Below, piece by piece: positions 1-8,776 of a stretch of DNA of 64,000 nucleotides (position 1 is the stretch's first letter; the number at the start of each line of letters is the position of its first letter). The notes beneath the pieces are model-generated. The model was not told where the DNA came from. It searched no databases and saw only the letters and a list, made by a program, of their open reading frames with translations. The stretch is from Streptomyces europaeiscabiei (GTDB lineage: Bacteria; Actinomycetota; Actinomycetes; Streptomycetales; Streptomycetaceae), in the NCBI RefSeq assembly GCF_036346855.1, contig NZ_CP107841.1, forward strand, positions 10,048,001 to 10,112,000, read 5' to 3'. A program made the translations under genes and the position numbers.

Positions 1-1074
1 GCGCTGACGCTGCCCGCGGACCTGGGCGGGGCGGGCCTGACCGCCGCCCACGTGGCGGCCTTCGCCGAGGAGGAGTCCGCCTTCGACGTGCCGCAGTCCA
101 CCGAGCTGATCAGTGTCACCGTGCGCCTGGTCGCGATGGCCGTCTCCCTGTTCGGAACGGCCGAGCAGCGCCGTGACTTCGCCCGCGCCTTCCTGCGCAC
201 CGACCTGCTGGCCTGCCAGCTCTTCAGCGAACCCGGCGCCGGCTCCGACCTCGCCGCCGTCCGCACCCGCGCCCGGCAGGAGGACGCGGGCACCGCCATC
301 GCGGCCGAAGCCGGCAGCGGGGGTGACTGGGTGATCGACGGGCAGAAGGTGTGGACCTCGGGAGCACAGTTCGCCGACCATGGCCTGCTGCTCGCCCGCA
401 CCGATCCGGACGTCGTCAAACAGGCGGGCATCACCGCCTTCCTGGTCCCGATGGACGCCCCCGGTGTGGAGGTGCGCCCCATCCGCCAGATGAGCGGCGG
501 CGCCTCCTTCAACGAGGTCTTCCTCAGCGGTGTCCGCGTCCCGGACCGGCTACGGATCGGGCGCCCGGGCCAGGGCTGGGAGGTCGCCACCACCACCCTC
601 GGCTTCGAACGGACCGCCTCCGGCAGCGGCAACCGGCGCAAGGGCGGCACCTTCACGGACGTTCTCGCCCTCGCCCGCTCGCTGGGCCGCACCGACGACC
701 CACTGGTCCGCCAACGCCTCGCCGACCTGTACGTCCGCACCGAGCTGCGCGCCGCCACCGTGGACCGCGTCGCCAGAACGAACGCCTCCGGCGGCATGCC
801 CGGCCCCGAGGCGTCCCTGACCAAGCTGATGGCCTCCGACCTGCTCACCCGAACCGGGCAGGTCGCCGCCGACCTCATGGGCGGCCGGATCTGTGCCGAC
901 ACGGGAGAGCCGGGCACGTTCGCCTGGACGCAGCATCTGCTCGGCGCCCCCGGCTACCGGCTGGCCGGAGGCACCGACCAGATCCAGCGCAACCTGATCG
1001 GCGAGCGCGTACTGAGGCTGCCGCCGGAGCCCCGCGTGGACCGGGTGCCGTTCTCGCGGCTCACCGACAACTGA
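1..1074 (+). CDS. Acyl-CoA dehydrogenase, 5' end outside window
   Basis: FAD-dependent alpha,beta-desaturation of an acyl-CoA. The reading frame is open from base 1, so the true start lies upstream and at least 357 residues are visible. The ACAD middle domain shows CQLFSEPGAGSDLA and the WVIDGQKVWTSGA strand. The C-terminal helical domain ends in the family signature GGTDQIQRNLIGERVL. The N-terminal helical domain is only partly present. It sits 41 nt upstream of an SDR in the same direction, so the two are probably co-transcribed for side-chain or ring degradation. The substrate cannot be read from the sequence. Confidence 0.93.
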   Translation, partial: ALTLPADLGGAGLTAAHVAAFAEEESAFDVPQSTELISVTVRLVAMAVSLFGTAEQRRDFARAFLRTDLLACQLFSEPGAGSDLAAVRTRARQEDAGTAIAAEAGSGGDWVIDGQKVWTSGAQFADHGLLLARTDPDVVKQAGITAFLVPMDAPGVEVRPIRQMSGGASFNEVFLSGVRVPDRLRIGRPGQGWEVATTTLGFERTASGSGNRRKGGTFTDVLALARSLGRTDDPLVRQRLADLYVRTELRAATVDRVARTNASGGMPGPEASLTKLMASDLLTRTGQVAADLMGGRICADTGEPGTFAWTQHLLGAPGYRLAGGTDQIQRNLIGERVLRLPPEPRVDRVPFSRLTDN

Positions 1075-1115
1075 ACGACGGCACACCCGTCACCCACCAC
1101 AAAGGAGTGAGAGCG

Positions 1116-1880
1116 ATGGATCTGGGACTGACAGGCGCGAAGGCACTGGTGACCGGCGCGAGCCGGGGCATCGGCCGGGCGATCGCCGCAACCCTGGCGG
1201 CCGAGGGCTGCGCGCTGGCGCTGTGCGCCCGGGGCGAGGAGGCGCTGGCCAAGGCCGCCGCCGAACTGCGCGGCGAGGGTGCGACGGTGTTCGCCGAGCC
1301 GGTCGACGTCACCGACCCGGCCGCGCTCGCGGGCTTCGTGGAGCGGGCGGCCGGCGCCCTCGACGGACTGGACCTGCTGGTGTCCAACGTCTCGGCGGGC
1401 AACGTCAAGGGCCCCGAGTCGTGGGAGGCGAGCCTGCGCGGCGACCTGATCCCGTTCGCGGGACTCGTCGGGGCGGCCCTGCCCCACCTGGAGGCCTCCG
1501 ACCGGGCCGCCGTGGTCGCCATCGGCACCACCAACGCTTCCGACACGGCCCGACCCGCCGGGGCCAACTCCTACTCCGCGCTGAAGGCCGCCGTGGTCCA
1601 GCACGCCTCGGCCCTCGCGCACGCGCTCGCGCCGAAAGGCATCCGCGTCAACACCGTCTCGCCCGGCCCCGTCGACTTCCCCGGCGGAGCCTGGGAGACC
1701 ATCCGCACCAGCCGTCCGGAGGTGTACGAGGAGGTCCTCGCCAAGCTGCCGATCGGCCGCTACGGCACCGCGGAGGACGTGGCGGGCGCCGTGGCGTTCC
1801 TGCTCGGCCGGACCGGCTCGTTCTGCGTCGGGGTCAACCTCGTGGTGGACGGCGGGCTGCTGACCCGCGTCCAGTACTGA
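1116..1880 (+). CDS. Short-chain dehydrogenase/reductase
   Basis: NAD(P)-dependent oxidoreductase of the classical SDR fold, 254 aa. The ATG at 1116 follows the strong ribosome site AAAGGAG. The cofactor motif TGASRGIG is at residues 13-20, the SNVSAG segment stands for NNAG, and the catalytic YSALK is at about 153-157. The position usually held by the catalytic Ser reads Thr-Thr (about 138-139). The end GGLLTRVQY is typical of the family. It lies between an acyl-CoA dehydrogenase and a ThuA-like gene, with 3 nt to the latter, so a hydroxyacyl or ketoacyl substrate is plausible but inferred. Confidence 0.92.
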   Translation: MDLGLTGAKALVTGASRGIGRAIAATLAAEGCALALCARGEEALAKAAAELRGEGATVFAEPVDVTDPAALAGFVERAAGALDGLDLLVSNVSAGNVKGPESWEASLRGDLIPFAGLVGAALPHLEASDRAAVVAIGTTNASDTARPAGANSYSALKAAVVQHASALAHALAPKGIRVNTVSPGPVDFPGGAWETIRTSRPEVYEEVLAKLPIGRYGTAEDVAGAVAFLLGRTGSFCVGVNLVVDGGLLTRVQY

Positions 1881-1883
1881 GCC

Positions 1884-2660
1884 GTGCCGGGCCCGGCCGG
1901 CCGTCTGGACGCCGTACTGGTCTGCGGCGGCAGGTGGCACGACTTCGACCACGCGCGGCTGCGGCTGCTGGAGCTGCTGGACGGTCACCCCCGGGTCCGC
2001 ACGCGGGTCTACGAGGACTACGACTGCGTACCCGCACTCCAGAGCGCCGACCTCCTGGTCACCTACACCTGTGACGTACGGCCCCGACCGTCGCAACGGG
2101 CCGCGCTGGCACGGTTCGTGGAGCGGGGCGGGCGCTGGCTCGCCCTGCACGGCACCAACGCGGTGATCGAGTCGCCCCCTCCCGGCGGACCGCGGGTGTT
2201 CACCACTCCGCGGCTCCTCGGCGAGGTCGCCGCCGTGCTCGGCAGCCAGTTCCTGGCCCACCCGCCGATCGCGCCGTACGAGGTACGGGTGACCCGGCCG
2301 GACCACCCGCTGGTCGAGGGCGTCGAACCGTTCACGGTCACCGACGAGCTGTACGTGTGCGAGCTGTACGGCGAGCTGGAGGTGCTGCTCCATACCGACT
2401 ACAAGGGTCCGTGCCGCGGCTTCGCGGAGAGCGACGCGGCGCTCGACGACGCGCCGCGCCCCGTCCTGTACCTCAAGCGGCACGGTGCCGGTGAGGTCTG
2501 CTACTTCACCCTCGGCCACTGCCGGGGCCGGTACGACGTGCAGGATCTCGGAGTGGACGACACCGGGCGCGTGGACCGGGGGCCGTGGGAGACACCGGAG
2601 TTCCTCACGGTGCTGCGACGTTGTGTGAGGTGGGCGGTGGGTGTGCGGGGACCGGAGTAG
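1884..2660 (+). CDS. ThuA-like domain protein
   Basis: 258 aa with a GTG start 3 nt after the SDR stop, so translation is probably coupled. The fold is the class I glutamine-amidotransferase-like ThuA family: strand VLVCGG near the N terminus, DLLVTYTCDV at about 56-65, FVERGGRWLALHG at about 80-92, a middle DHPLVEGVEPF segment, and VCYFTLGHCRGRYD near the C terminus. ThuA proteins occur in sugar and secondary-carbon catabolism; their biochemistry is poorly defined. Context suggests an accessory role with the upstream dehydrogenases. Confidence 0.8.
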   Translation: MPGPAGRLDAVLVCGGRWHDFDHARLRLLELLDGHPRVRTRVYEDYDCVPALQSADLLVTYTCDVRPRPSQRAALARFVERGGRWLALHGTNAVIESPPPGGPRVFTTPRLLGEVAAVLGSQFLAHPPIAPYEVRVTRPDHPLVEGVEPFTVTDELYVCELYGELEVLLHTDYKGPCRGFAESDAALDDAPRPVLYLKRHGAGEVCYFTLGHCRGRYDVQDLGVDDTGRVDRGPWETPEFLTVLRRCVRWAVGVRGPE

Positions 2661-2722
2661 TTCGCCCCCGCCGCCCCGTCCCCTCCCCCGTTGAGGGGAC
2701 GGGAAGGGGCGGCGGGGGCGAA
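2661..2722. terminator. Long GC hairpin between convergent genes
   Basis: Arms 2661-2685 and 2693-2722 pair almost fully (GTCCCCTC against GAGGGGAC inside, TTCGCCCCCGCC against GGCGGGGGCGAA outside). There is a five-base bulge on the right arm and a 7-base loop. It starts directly after the ThuA stop, so it probably ends that operon and also serves the minus-strand transcript. Confidence 0.75.
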
Positions 2723-2745
2723 AGGCGCTGGGCCTGCCCCCTCGT

Positions 2746-2850
2746 TCAGCCGTGCGGCGGCACCACCGCCCGCCCGTTGATGTCCCCGGCGTGCAGACGC
2801 TCGTAGGCCATCGGGGCCTGCCCCACCCTGAGGTACTGCAGAGCCTTCAC
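2746..2850 (-). pseudogene. Zinc alcohol dehydrogenase with its middle deleted
   Basis: A 34-codon open frame. It begins with the GTG that overlaps the permease stop (GTGA) and runs in frame to a TGA. The first residues, KALQYLRVGQAP, are the usual beginning of a zinc-dependent MDR alcohol dehydrogenase. The remainder, AYERLHAGDINGRAVVPPHG, is the usual C terminus of the same family. About 300 codons between them, including zinc and NAD sites, are absent. This is best read as an in-frame internal deletion of the last gene of the ABC-importer operon. A new tiny peptide is possible but unlikely to be an enzyme. Confidence 0.75.
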
Positions 2851-3962
2851 TCGCGGTCCTCCTCACCGGGAGCGGGTGTCGCGGGAGCCCCGGGTCCCTC
2901 GTGCGAGGGGTTCCCCCTGCGGCGGCGCAGCACAGCGGGCAGGGCGATCCGGCCACCCGTCAGGACCAGCGCGACGATGAGGACCGCACCGGTGAACAGA
3001 CTCGCGGCCCACGGCGCGCTCGTGGCGAGCCCGAGGCCGGTGACGCCGGTGCCGAGCAGCAGGACCGCGAGGACCGTGCCCCAGGCGTTGAAGCGGCCGG
3101 CGCGCAGCTGGGTCGCCCCGACGAAGGCCGCGGCGTAGGCCGACAGCAGATACGGGGTGCCCGCGGTCGGTGATCCCGATCCGACCGAGGACGCGAAGAC
3201 GATTCCGGCGAACCCGGACAGCAGCGCGGACGACACCAGGGTCAGAAAGCGCAGCCGGTCGGTGCGCACCCCTTGCAGCCGAGCCGCGTCCGTGTTGAAG
3301 CCGGTCGCGTACAACCGGCGCCCGGTGGCGGTGTGTTCCAGGAGGAACCAGATGGCAGTCGCGGCGAGCAGCAGATAGAGCACCGGCAGGGTGATGCCGC
3401 CCGCGTCGAGCTGCGCGATGCTCGCGAACGGCTCGGCCAGCAGCCGTACACCGGTGATGGAGCTGTCGTTGGTGACCATGGTGATCACCGACTGGATCAG
3501 CGCACCGGTCGCCAGGGTCGCGATGAAGGAGTCGACCCGCAGCACCACCACCACGATCCCGTTGACGACCCCGATCACCAGCGCGGCGGTCATCGCCAGG
3601 GCGATCGCGGCGGCGGGTCCGAGCCCGGTGGAGACCAGGAAGTAGGCGGTCAGCACGCTGGTCAGCGACATGGTGAAGGCCACGGAGAGGTCGAAGACCC
3701 GGGCGGCCAGCGGGGGTACGACGCTGAGCGCCACCAGTCCGGCCACGGCGTTGCCGTTGAGTATCTGCTTGACCGTGGTGGTGGTCGGGAACGTCTCCGG
3801 TGCCCAGACGGAGAAGAGCACGGCGATGACCAGCCACACGTACACGGCGCCGATGTTCCGGAACGACAGGGACGCCGCCAGCAAGGCCTTGGCGGACGCC
3901 GCCCGCCGGACCCGTGCGGTCGGCACGGGCACCGCCGGCCGGGTCGGGGTGGTGGGGGTCAT
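2847..3962 (-). CDS. Sugar-type ABC transporter permease (RbsC family)
   Basis: Inner-membrane permease, 371 aa, of the BPD_transp_2 family that forms the pore of ribose/xylose-type importers. The sequence has about ten hydrophobic segments after a short charged N-terminal tail, including NAVAGLVALSVVPPLAARVFDLS, the usual family start. I chose ATG at 3962, one base after the ATPase stop and behind GGAAGGA. An upstream extension would lie inside the ATPase gene. It is the third gene of a binding protein-ATPase-permease operon. Its stop overlaps the GTG of the deleted alcohol dehydrogenase. The transported substrate is unknown. Confidence 0.92.
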   Translation of the reverse strand: MTPTTPTRPAVPVPTARVRRAASAKALLAASLSFRNIGAVYVWLVIAVLFSVWAPETFPTTTTVKQILNGNAVAGLVALSVVPPLAARVFDLSVAFTMSLTSVLTAYFLVSTGLGPAAAIALAMTAALVIGVVNGIVVVVLRVDSFIATLATGALIQSVITMVTNDSSITGVRLLAEPFASIAQLDAGGITLPVLYLLLAATAIWFLLEHTATGRRLYATGFNTDAARLQGVRTDRLRFLTLVSSALLSGFAGIVFASSVGSGSPTAGTPYLLSAYAAAFVGATQLRAGRFNAWGTVLAVLLLGTGVTGLGLATSAPWAASLFTGAVLIVALVLTGGRIALPAVLRRRRGNPSHEGPGAPATPAPGEEDRE

Positions 3963-3963
3963 G

Positions 3964-5484
3964 TCACTCGGTTCCTTCCATGGCGTGCACCAGCGCGGGC
4001 TCGGTGATGTCACGGCCGACGAGTTCGCGTGCGATCCGGCCGTCGCGTACCACCAGGACGCGGGTGCACAGGGCGAGCAGGTCCTGTGTGTCGGACGACG
4101 AGACGATGACGCCCATGCCCTCGCCGGCCTGGCGCTCTATCAGGTCGTACAGCTGCAGACGGGTGGCGATGTCGACGCCCGCCGTGGGTTCGCACAGGGC
4201 CAGCACCGGTGGACGCTGTGCCAGGCAGCGGGCCATGACGACCTTCTGCTGGTTGCCGCCGCTCAGGGTGGTGACGCGGGCCCCGCGGCCCGCCGTGCGC
4301 ACCCCGACCCGCTCGATCCAGTCCTCGGCGAGGGCGGACTCGCGGCGCCGGTGCAACCGTCCGCCCCAGGACCGGAGCCGGTCCAGGAGGGGGAGGGTGA
4401 GGTTCTCGCCGACCGAGAAGTCGCCGATCACCCCCTCACTCGCCCGGTCGGCGGGGACCAGGGGGAGGCCCAGCCCGCCGGCTTGGCGCGCGTCCGTCCA
4501 GTGTGCGGAGCGCTCCGGCAGCCGCAGCCTGCCGCTCACCCGCCCGGGGTGGGCCCCGCACACCGCGTACGGCACGATCTCGTGGCCGGAGCCGACCAGT
4601 CCGGTGATGCCCAGCCGCTCACCGCGGGCCAGGTCGAAGCCGATCCCGCGCAGGGGGCCGGCCCGCAGGTCGCGGACCTCCAGGACCGCTTCGTCGGCCC
4701 CGTCGGCGCCGGGGCGGTAGGCCGGACGGTGGTCGGTCTCGGTCTCCTCGCCCGCCATCAGTTCCGCCAGCGAGCGCGGGGTGAGTCCGTCGACCCGCCG
4801 GGTGGCGATCCGGCGTCCGCCGCGGATCACGGTGACCCGGTCGGCGAGTGCGAAGATCTCGTCCATCCGGTGCGAGACGTACAGCACGCCGGCGCCGGCG
4901 TCGCGTACCTCCCGCACGATGTCGAAGAGCCGCGCCACCTCACAGGGCGGCAGCACGGCGGTGGGTTCGTCGAGGACCAGGACTCCACGCCGGCCCTCCC
5001 AGCCCTGCAGCGCGGCGGCGATGGCCACCACCGCGCGCTGGACGGGGGTCGCGGTCGTCAGGGGGCGGCGTACGTCGATGCCGAGACCGAACCGTTCGAC
5101 CAGTGCGGTCGTACGCCTCTCCATCTCCGGCCAGCGGATGTTGCCGAGGGCCGTGCGGGCGAAGCCGCGGCTGAGCGCGAGGTTGTCGACGGCGCTCAGC
5201 TCACCCACCAGCCCCAGCTCCTGGTGGACGAAGCGGAGCCGGTCGTGCCGGGAGGCGGTGACCTGGTCGAGGTCGAACGGCTCGCCGTCGAGCTCGGCCA
5301 CCGCTCCCGGCTCCGCGTGGTGGTAGCCGGCGAGGATCTTGATGAGGGTGGACTTGCCGGAGCCGTTGGGCCCGATCAGGGCGTGGATCTCGCCGGGTGA
5401 CACCTCCAGATCGACGTCCTTGAGTGCCTGGGTGCCGCCGAATCTCTTCGACAGGGCGGCCACCCGTAGCACCGGGCCGGTCAA
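3964..5484 (-). CDS. Double ATP-binding protein of sugar-type ABC importer
   Basis: 506 aa with two fused ABC domains, as in RbsA/XylG/MglA. The first half has Walker A GPNGSGKST (38-46) and Walker B VLVLDEPTA, but the expected LSGGQ-like signature reads TTATPVQRA. The second half has signature LSGGNQQK but Walker B reads LALCEPTAG, with Cys where Asp is usual, and a degenerate P-loop, which is normal for the second domain of this family. The TTG start at 5484 overlaps the stop of the binding protein (TTGA); GTG at 5472 is an alternative. It energises the permease encoded immediately downstream. Confidence 0.92.
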   Translation of the reverse strand: MTGPVLRVAALSKRFGGTQALKDVDLEVSPGEIHALIGPNGSGKSTLIKILAGYHHAEPGAVAELDGEPFDLDQVTASRHDRLRFVHQELGLVGELSAVDNLALSRGFARTALGNIRWPEMERRTTALVERFGLGIDVRRPLTTATPVQRAVVAIAAALQGWEGRRGVLVLDEPTAVLPPCEVARLFDIVREVRDAGAGVLYVSHRMDEIFALADRVTVIRGGRRIATRRVDGLTPRSLAELMAGEETETDHRPAYRPGADGADEAVLEVRDLRAGPLRGIGFDLARGERLGITGLVGSGHEIVPYAVCGAHPGRVSGRLRLPERSAHWTDARQAGGLGLPLVPADRASEGVIGDFSVGENLTLPLLDRLRSWGGRLHRRRESALAEDWIERVGVRTAGRGARVTTLSGGNQQKVVMARCLAQRPPVLALCEPTAGVDIATRLQLYDLIERQAGEGMGVIVSSSDTQDLLALCTRVLVVRDGRIARELVGRDITEPALVHAMEGTE

Positions 5485-6623
5485 CTCAGTCCCCAGAGCG
5501 CCTTGAACTGCGCCTGGTAGTCCTCGACGATCGGGAAGTCGCCGTCGGCCGAGGGCAGGTTGTCCTTGGTGACGAGCATGTTGGGCAGTGCCGCCTGCTG
5601 GTCCACGTCCATGGGCTGGCCGGTGAAGTGCCGGGCCAGGGCGTCGGCCTGGATCCAGGCCGTCTCGTGGGAGTTGAGCGCCATCGCGCCGTCGGTGAGA
5701 CCGCTCTGGATGTACTGGTAGTTCTGCGCGTCACCGACGTTGACGACGATGTGCCTGCCCGTGATGCCGGCGGTCTTCAGCGCGGTCGGCACGCCCACGT
5801 TGAGCAGGCCCAGGGAGAAGACGACGTGGGTCACCTTCGGGTGCGACCGGAGGTACGACACCACGCGGTCCGGCATGTCCTTGCCCACCGCGGTGATCGG
5901 CACGTCGACGTTGTCCAGTCCACAACCGTCGCACCATTTCCCGTACTTGGCGGCGAAGGAGTCCTTGACGGGCTTGAGGATCGTGTACGCCGGAAGGTCG
6001 AAGTAGACGGTGTTCGCCTTGGCGTCACTGTTCGACACCACCCATGAGGCGAGCATCTCGCCCTGGACGCCGACGTCGTCCGGCCCGTTCTTGAGCAGGG
6101 AGATGCCGTCGCCCAGCAGGTCGTCGGCGTTCGACTGGATGACGGGGATCTCGGCGGCCTTCAGCCGGGCCAACTGCTTGGCGTAGACGGCACGCGGGAA
6201 GCCGGAGGCGACGACGGCGTCCGGTTTGTCGCGCAGGGCCTGCTCGTAGGCGGCCTGGACGGACTCCGGTGTGCCCTGGGTGGCGATCTGCTTCACCTCC
6301 CAGCCGAGTTCCTCGGCGGCCTCGGTGAAGAAGTCGGCGAGATCCTTGCAGGACTGGACGCCGCACAGGATGAAGTCGATCTTCTTGCCCTTGGGGATCT
6401 TCTTGCCGACGGGCTGGGTGACGGAGATCGAGGCCGGGCGCTCGGAGTGTTTCTTCAGGGCCGCGCGGGCCGCCGTCAGGCCGGGCGAGTCGGGGCCCGC
6501 CGCCTGCGACGTGTCGGCGGCCGGCGTCGCGCCCGTACCGCACGCCGCCAGGGCGAGCAGGGCGGTGACGGGCATGATCGCGGTGAGGGCGCGGCGGACC
6601 GCGCGACCGGGTGTGGAACTCAT
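5481..6623 (-). CDS. Substrate-binding lipoprotein of ABC importer
   Basis: Periplasmic-binding-protein-like I family (RbsB type), 380 aa, tethered outside the membrane. The ATG at 6623 follows GGGAG and gives an arginine-rich n-region, a hydrophobic core and the lipobox LAAC with Cys28. Mature-domain features include PKGKKIDFILCG, AVVASGFP and a periplasmic-binding hinge region VDVPITAVG. It is first in the importer operon. The large upstream region (6624-7050) separates it from the divergent Rieske operon, so both may be controlled there. The ligand could be a sugar, polyol or small catabolic substrate. Confidence 0.9.
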   Translation of the reverse strand: MSSTPGRAVRRALTAIMPVTALLALAACGTGATPAADTSQAAGPDSPGLTAARAALKKHSERPASISVTQPVGKKIPKGKKIDFILCGVQSCKDLADFFTEAAEELGWEVKQIATQGTPESVQAAYEQALRDKPDAVVASGFPRAVYAKQLARLKAAEIPVIQSNADDLLGDGISLLKNGPDDVGVQGEMLASWVVSNSDAKANTVYFDLPAYTILKPVKDSFAAKYGKWCDGCGLDNVDVPITAVGKDMPDRVVSYLRSHPKVTHVVFSLGLLNVGVPTALKTAGITGRHIVVNVGDAQNYQYIQSGLTDGAMALNSHETAWIQADALARHFTGQPMDVDQQAALPNMLVTKDNLPSADGDFPIVEDYQAQFKALWGLS

Positions 6624-7050
6624 CGTTGAGTACTCCCGTGGTGTGGTGCCTGCGCTGCCGCGCCCCCGCGTCCGCGGCGGTCGGCTCCGGTTCAGGCGGA
6701 TCCTGTGCCGCCCGGGCCGGGACGGCACGTATGGGGTGCTGAGGGGAAGCGGGCTTCGTCGATCGCCGGCGTGGGGCACGGCGCGGGCCGAGGGGTGCCC
6801 CGCGGCGCTGGGCCCGGGATCGGCAGACGCCGACCCGGACGAGAAACTTATGAGGCACTACAGCCTCAAGTGCGTCGGAGTGTGACATGCCCCAGCGGGC
6901 TTGGGGAGGGGCTGTCGTAAAAAATTCCAGGCCTGGGAGTGCTGTCCGTGATGACCTCGGGCGATGTGGCGCTGTTCGACGTGACGAGTGTTGCTCCCGG
7001 GCGGGGCTGCTAACTACACTCACTCTAAAGTTTCTGCCGGAGGAGAGAAG
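6624..7050. promoter_or_regulatory. Divergent intergenic region, importer / Rieske operon
   Basis: 427 nt without a convincing gene. It holds an inverted repeat TGAGGC-N6-GCCTCA at 6851-6868. It also holds the promoter TTGCTC (6991-6996), 18-base spacer, TACACT (7015-7020) for the Rieske operon, and the TAACT-N13-AGTTT palindrome that covers the -10 box. No clear promoter for the importer was picked out by eye. Confidence 0.55.
7011..7033. promoter_or_regulatory. Operator-like palindrome, copy 1 (TAACT-N13-AGTTT)
   Basis: ACT (7013-7015), 13 bases, AGT (7029-7031), with A/T-rich flanks. The TACACT -10 box (7015-7020) lies inside it and the Rieske start is 18 nt downstream. This placement would let a bound repressor block RNA polymerase. 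Three other copies have the same spacing, at 15000, 19234 and 26940. Confidence 0.6.
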
Positions 7051-8457
7051 ATGGACGAAACGTCGGAGTCGGTCACCGCACGGTGCCCAGGGCCCAGCGT
7101 CCAGGACTACCTCGACCAGGACAGCCGGCCCGTTCCGCCCGCTCTGAGGTTCGAGCGGAACGACCACCTCGGCAGCGAGGACATCGACGCCACACGCTTC
7201 ACCTCCCGCGACTGGGCCGAACGCGAGATGCGGCAGGTATGGCGGCGGGTCTGGCAGTTCGCCTGCCTGGAGAGCGAGATTCCCGAGGTCGGCGACCACG
7301 AGATCTACGAGATCGGCGACGACTCGCTCATCGTCGTGCGCACGGCCCCCGGCGAGATCCGCGCCTACGTCAACGTGTGCCTGCACCGCGGCCGCAAGCT
7401 GCGCACCGGTGGCGGCAACGTCGGCGAGTTCCGCTGTTCGTTCCACGGCTTCGCCTGGAACCTCGACGGCACCATGCGGACCCCGCCCTGCGCCTGGGAC
7501 TTCCCGCACGTCAGCCCGGAGAAGTTCGCCCTGCCCGAGGCCCGGGTCGCCACCTGGCGCGGCTTCGTCTTCATCAACATGGACCCCTGTGCGGAGTCCT
7601 TCGACAGCTACCGCGGCACCTTCGACGAGTACTACATCTGGCCGCTGGAGGACCGCTACAAGTCGCTGCACATCGCCAAGGTGCTCCCCTGCAACTGGAA
7701 GATCGCGCAGGACGCGTTCATCGAGTCCTTCCACGTGATCGCCACGCACCCGCAGATGCTGCCGTGGCTCGCCGACGCCAACTCCCAGTACGACGTCATG
7801 GCCGACCAGCCGAACTGGAGCCGGATGATCAACATCCAGGGCGCGCCCAGCCCGCACGTGGCGGAGTCCGTCACGGAGGAGGACGTGCTGGAGACGTTCT
7901 ACGACTCCCGTGCGTTCTACTCGGCGGCCCAGGGTCGCGACCTGGTGAGGCAGGAGGGCGACGAGCTGCCCGCGATCCCGTCCGGCGGCACCGCCCGCCA
8001 GGTCCTCGCCCAGCGGATGCGCGAACAACTGGCGGCCACCGCGCGGCAGGACTTCTCGCAGACAGCCGACACCGAACTGCTGGACGCCATCAACTACCTG
8101 TTGTTCCCCAACTTCAACCCCTGGGGCGGTGCCAAGTCCAACATCATCTACCGGTTCCGGCCACACGGCCTCGACCCGGACTCCTGCACCGCCGAGATCA
8201 TCTTCATGTCGGCTCCGAAGCAGCCCGGCGAGATGCCGCCTCCGGCCAGGATCCGTTGGGTCCCGGAGGACATGCTCTTCGCGGACATCCCCGAACTCGG
8301 TGTGCTCGGGCCCGTCTTCGACCAGGACTGCGAGAACCTGCCCTACGTCCAGCAGGGCTTGAAGGCGATGCGCAAGCCGGGCATCACCCTGGCCAACTAC
8401 CAGGAGAGCCGCATCCGCCACTTCAACCGGACGCTCGACCACTGGATGGACAAGTGA
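7051..8457 (+). CDS. Rieske aromatic-ring-hydroxylating oxygenase, alpha subunit
   Basis: Terminal oxygenase component, 468 aa, that would hydroxylate an aromatic or related substrate with electrons from a ferredoxin. The ATG at 7051 follows GGAGGAG. Rieske cluster ligands are Cys110-x-His112 and Cys129-x2-His132 (CLHRG and CSFHGF). The catalytic domain has the mononuclear-iron segment DAFIESFHVIATHPQ and a long C-terminal SRPBCC domain. The stop overlaps the next gene (GTGA). Downstream ferredoxin and reductase-like genes fit a multicomponent oxygenase, although no classical FAD ferredoxin reductase is present. The substrate is unknown. Confidence 0.93.
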   Translation: MDETSESVTARCPGPSVQDYLDQDSRPVPPALRFERNDHLGSEDIDATRFTSRDWAEREMRQVWRRVWQFACLESEIPEVGDHEIYEIGDDSLIVVRTAPGEIRAYVNVCLHRGRKLRTGGGNVGEFRCSFHGFAWNLDGTMRTPPCAWDFPHVSPEKFALPEARVATWRGFVFINMDPCAESFDSYRGTFDEYYIWPLEDRYKSLHIAKVLPCNWKIAQDAFIESFHVIATHPQMLPWLADANSQYDVMADQPNWSRMINIQGAPSPHVAESVTEEDVLETFYDSRAFYSAAQGRDLVRQEGDELPAIPSGGTARQVLAQRMREQLAATARQDFSQTADTELLDAINYLLFPNFNPWGGAKSNIIYRFRPHGLDPDSCTAEIIFMSAPKQPGEMPPPARIRWVPEDMLFADIPELGVLGPVFDQDCENLPYVQQGLKAMRKPGITLANYQESRIRHFNRTLDHWMDK

Positions 8458-8768
8458 CCCGCCGCGTGGCCATCCGGCCCTCCGACGTCGAGATCGAGGT
8501 CCTCGACGGCGAGGACCTGTTCAGCGCCGCCGGGCGGCTCGGCTACAGCTGGCCCACCGTCTGCGGCGGCAAGGGCACCTGCCGTACCTGCTTCGTCCGG
8601 ATCGAGGAAGGTGCCGAGAACTGCTCTCCCGTGGACCCGCTGGAACGCGAGGGCATCGAGGCCCTGCGCAAGCCGGTGGACGGCCTGACCCGGCTCGCCT
8701 GCCGGCTCCGGGTCGAGGGCCCGGTGACCGTGACCAAGCGCGGCGTACGCCGCCGAGTGCAGGAGTGA
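8454..8768 (+). CDS. 2Fe-2S ferredoxin
   Basis: 104 aa electron carrier for the adjacent Rieske oxygenase. The GTG start overlaps the oxygenase stop. Cluster ligands are Cys37, Cys43, Cys46 and Cys83 (CGGKGTCRTC, then LAC). The first gap of five residues is the adrenodoxin-like rather than the plant-type spacing. The short length and lack of flavin or nicotinamide domains make it a stand-alone [2Fe-2S] protein. Confidence 0.9.
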   Translation: MTRRVAIRPSDVEIEVLDGEDLFSAAGRLGYSWPTVCGGKGTCRTCFVRIEEGAENCSPVDPLEREGIEALRKPVDGLTRLACRLRVEGPVTVTKRGVRRRVQE

Positions 8769-8776
8769 GGCCCACC

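Noticed and set aside
954..2519. 521-codon minus-strand open frame
   Set aside because: It is antisense to the SDR and ThuA genes, has arginine/glycine-rich composition without domains, and arises from high GC at third codon positions.
6025..8442. 805-codon minus-strand open frame
   Set aside because: It covers the Rieske gene in antisense and the binding-protein gene in a wrong frame; only the other frames have family motifs and ribosome sites.
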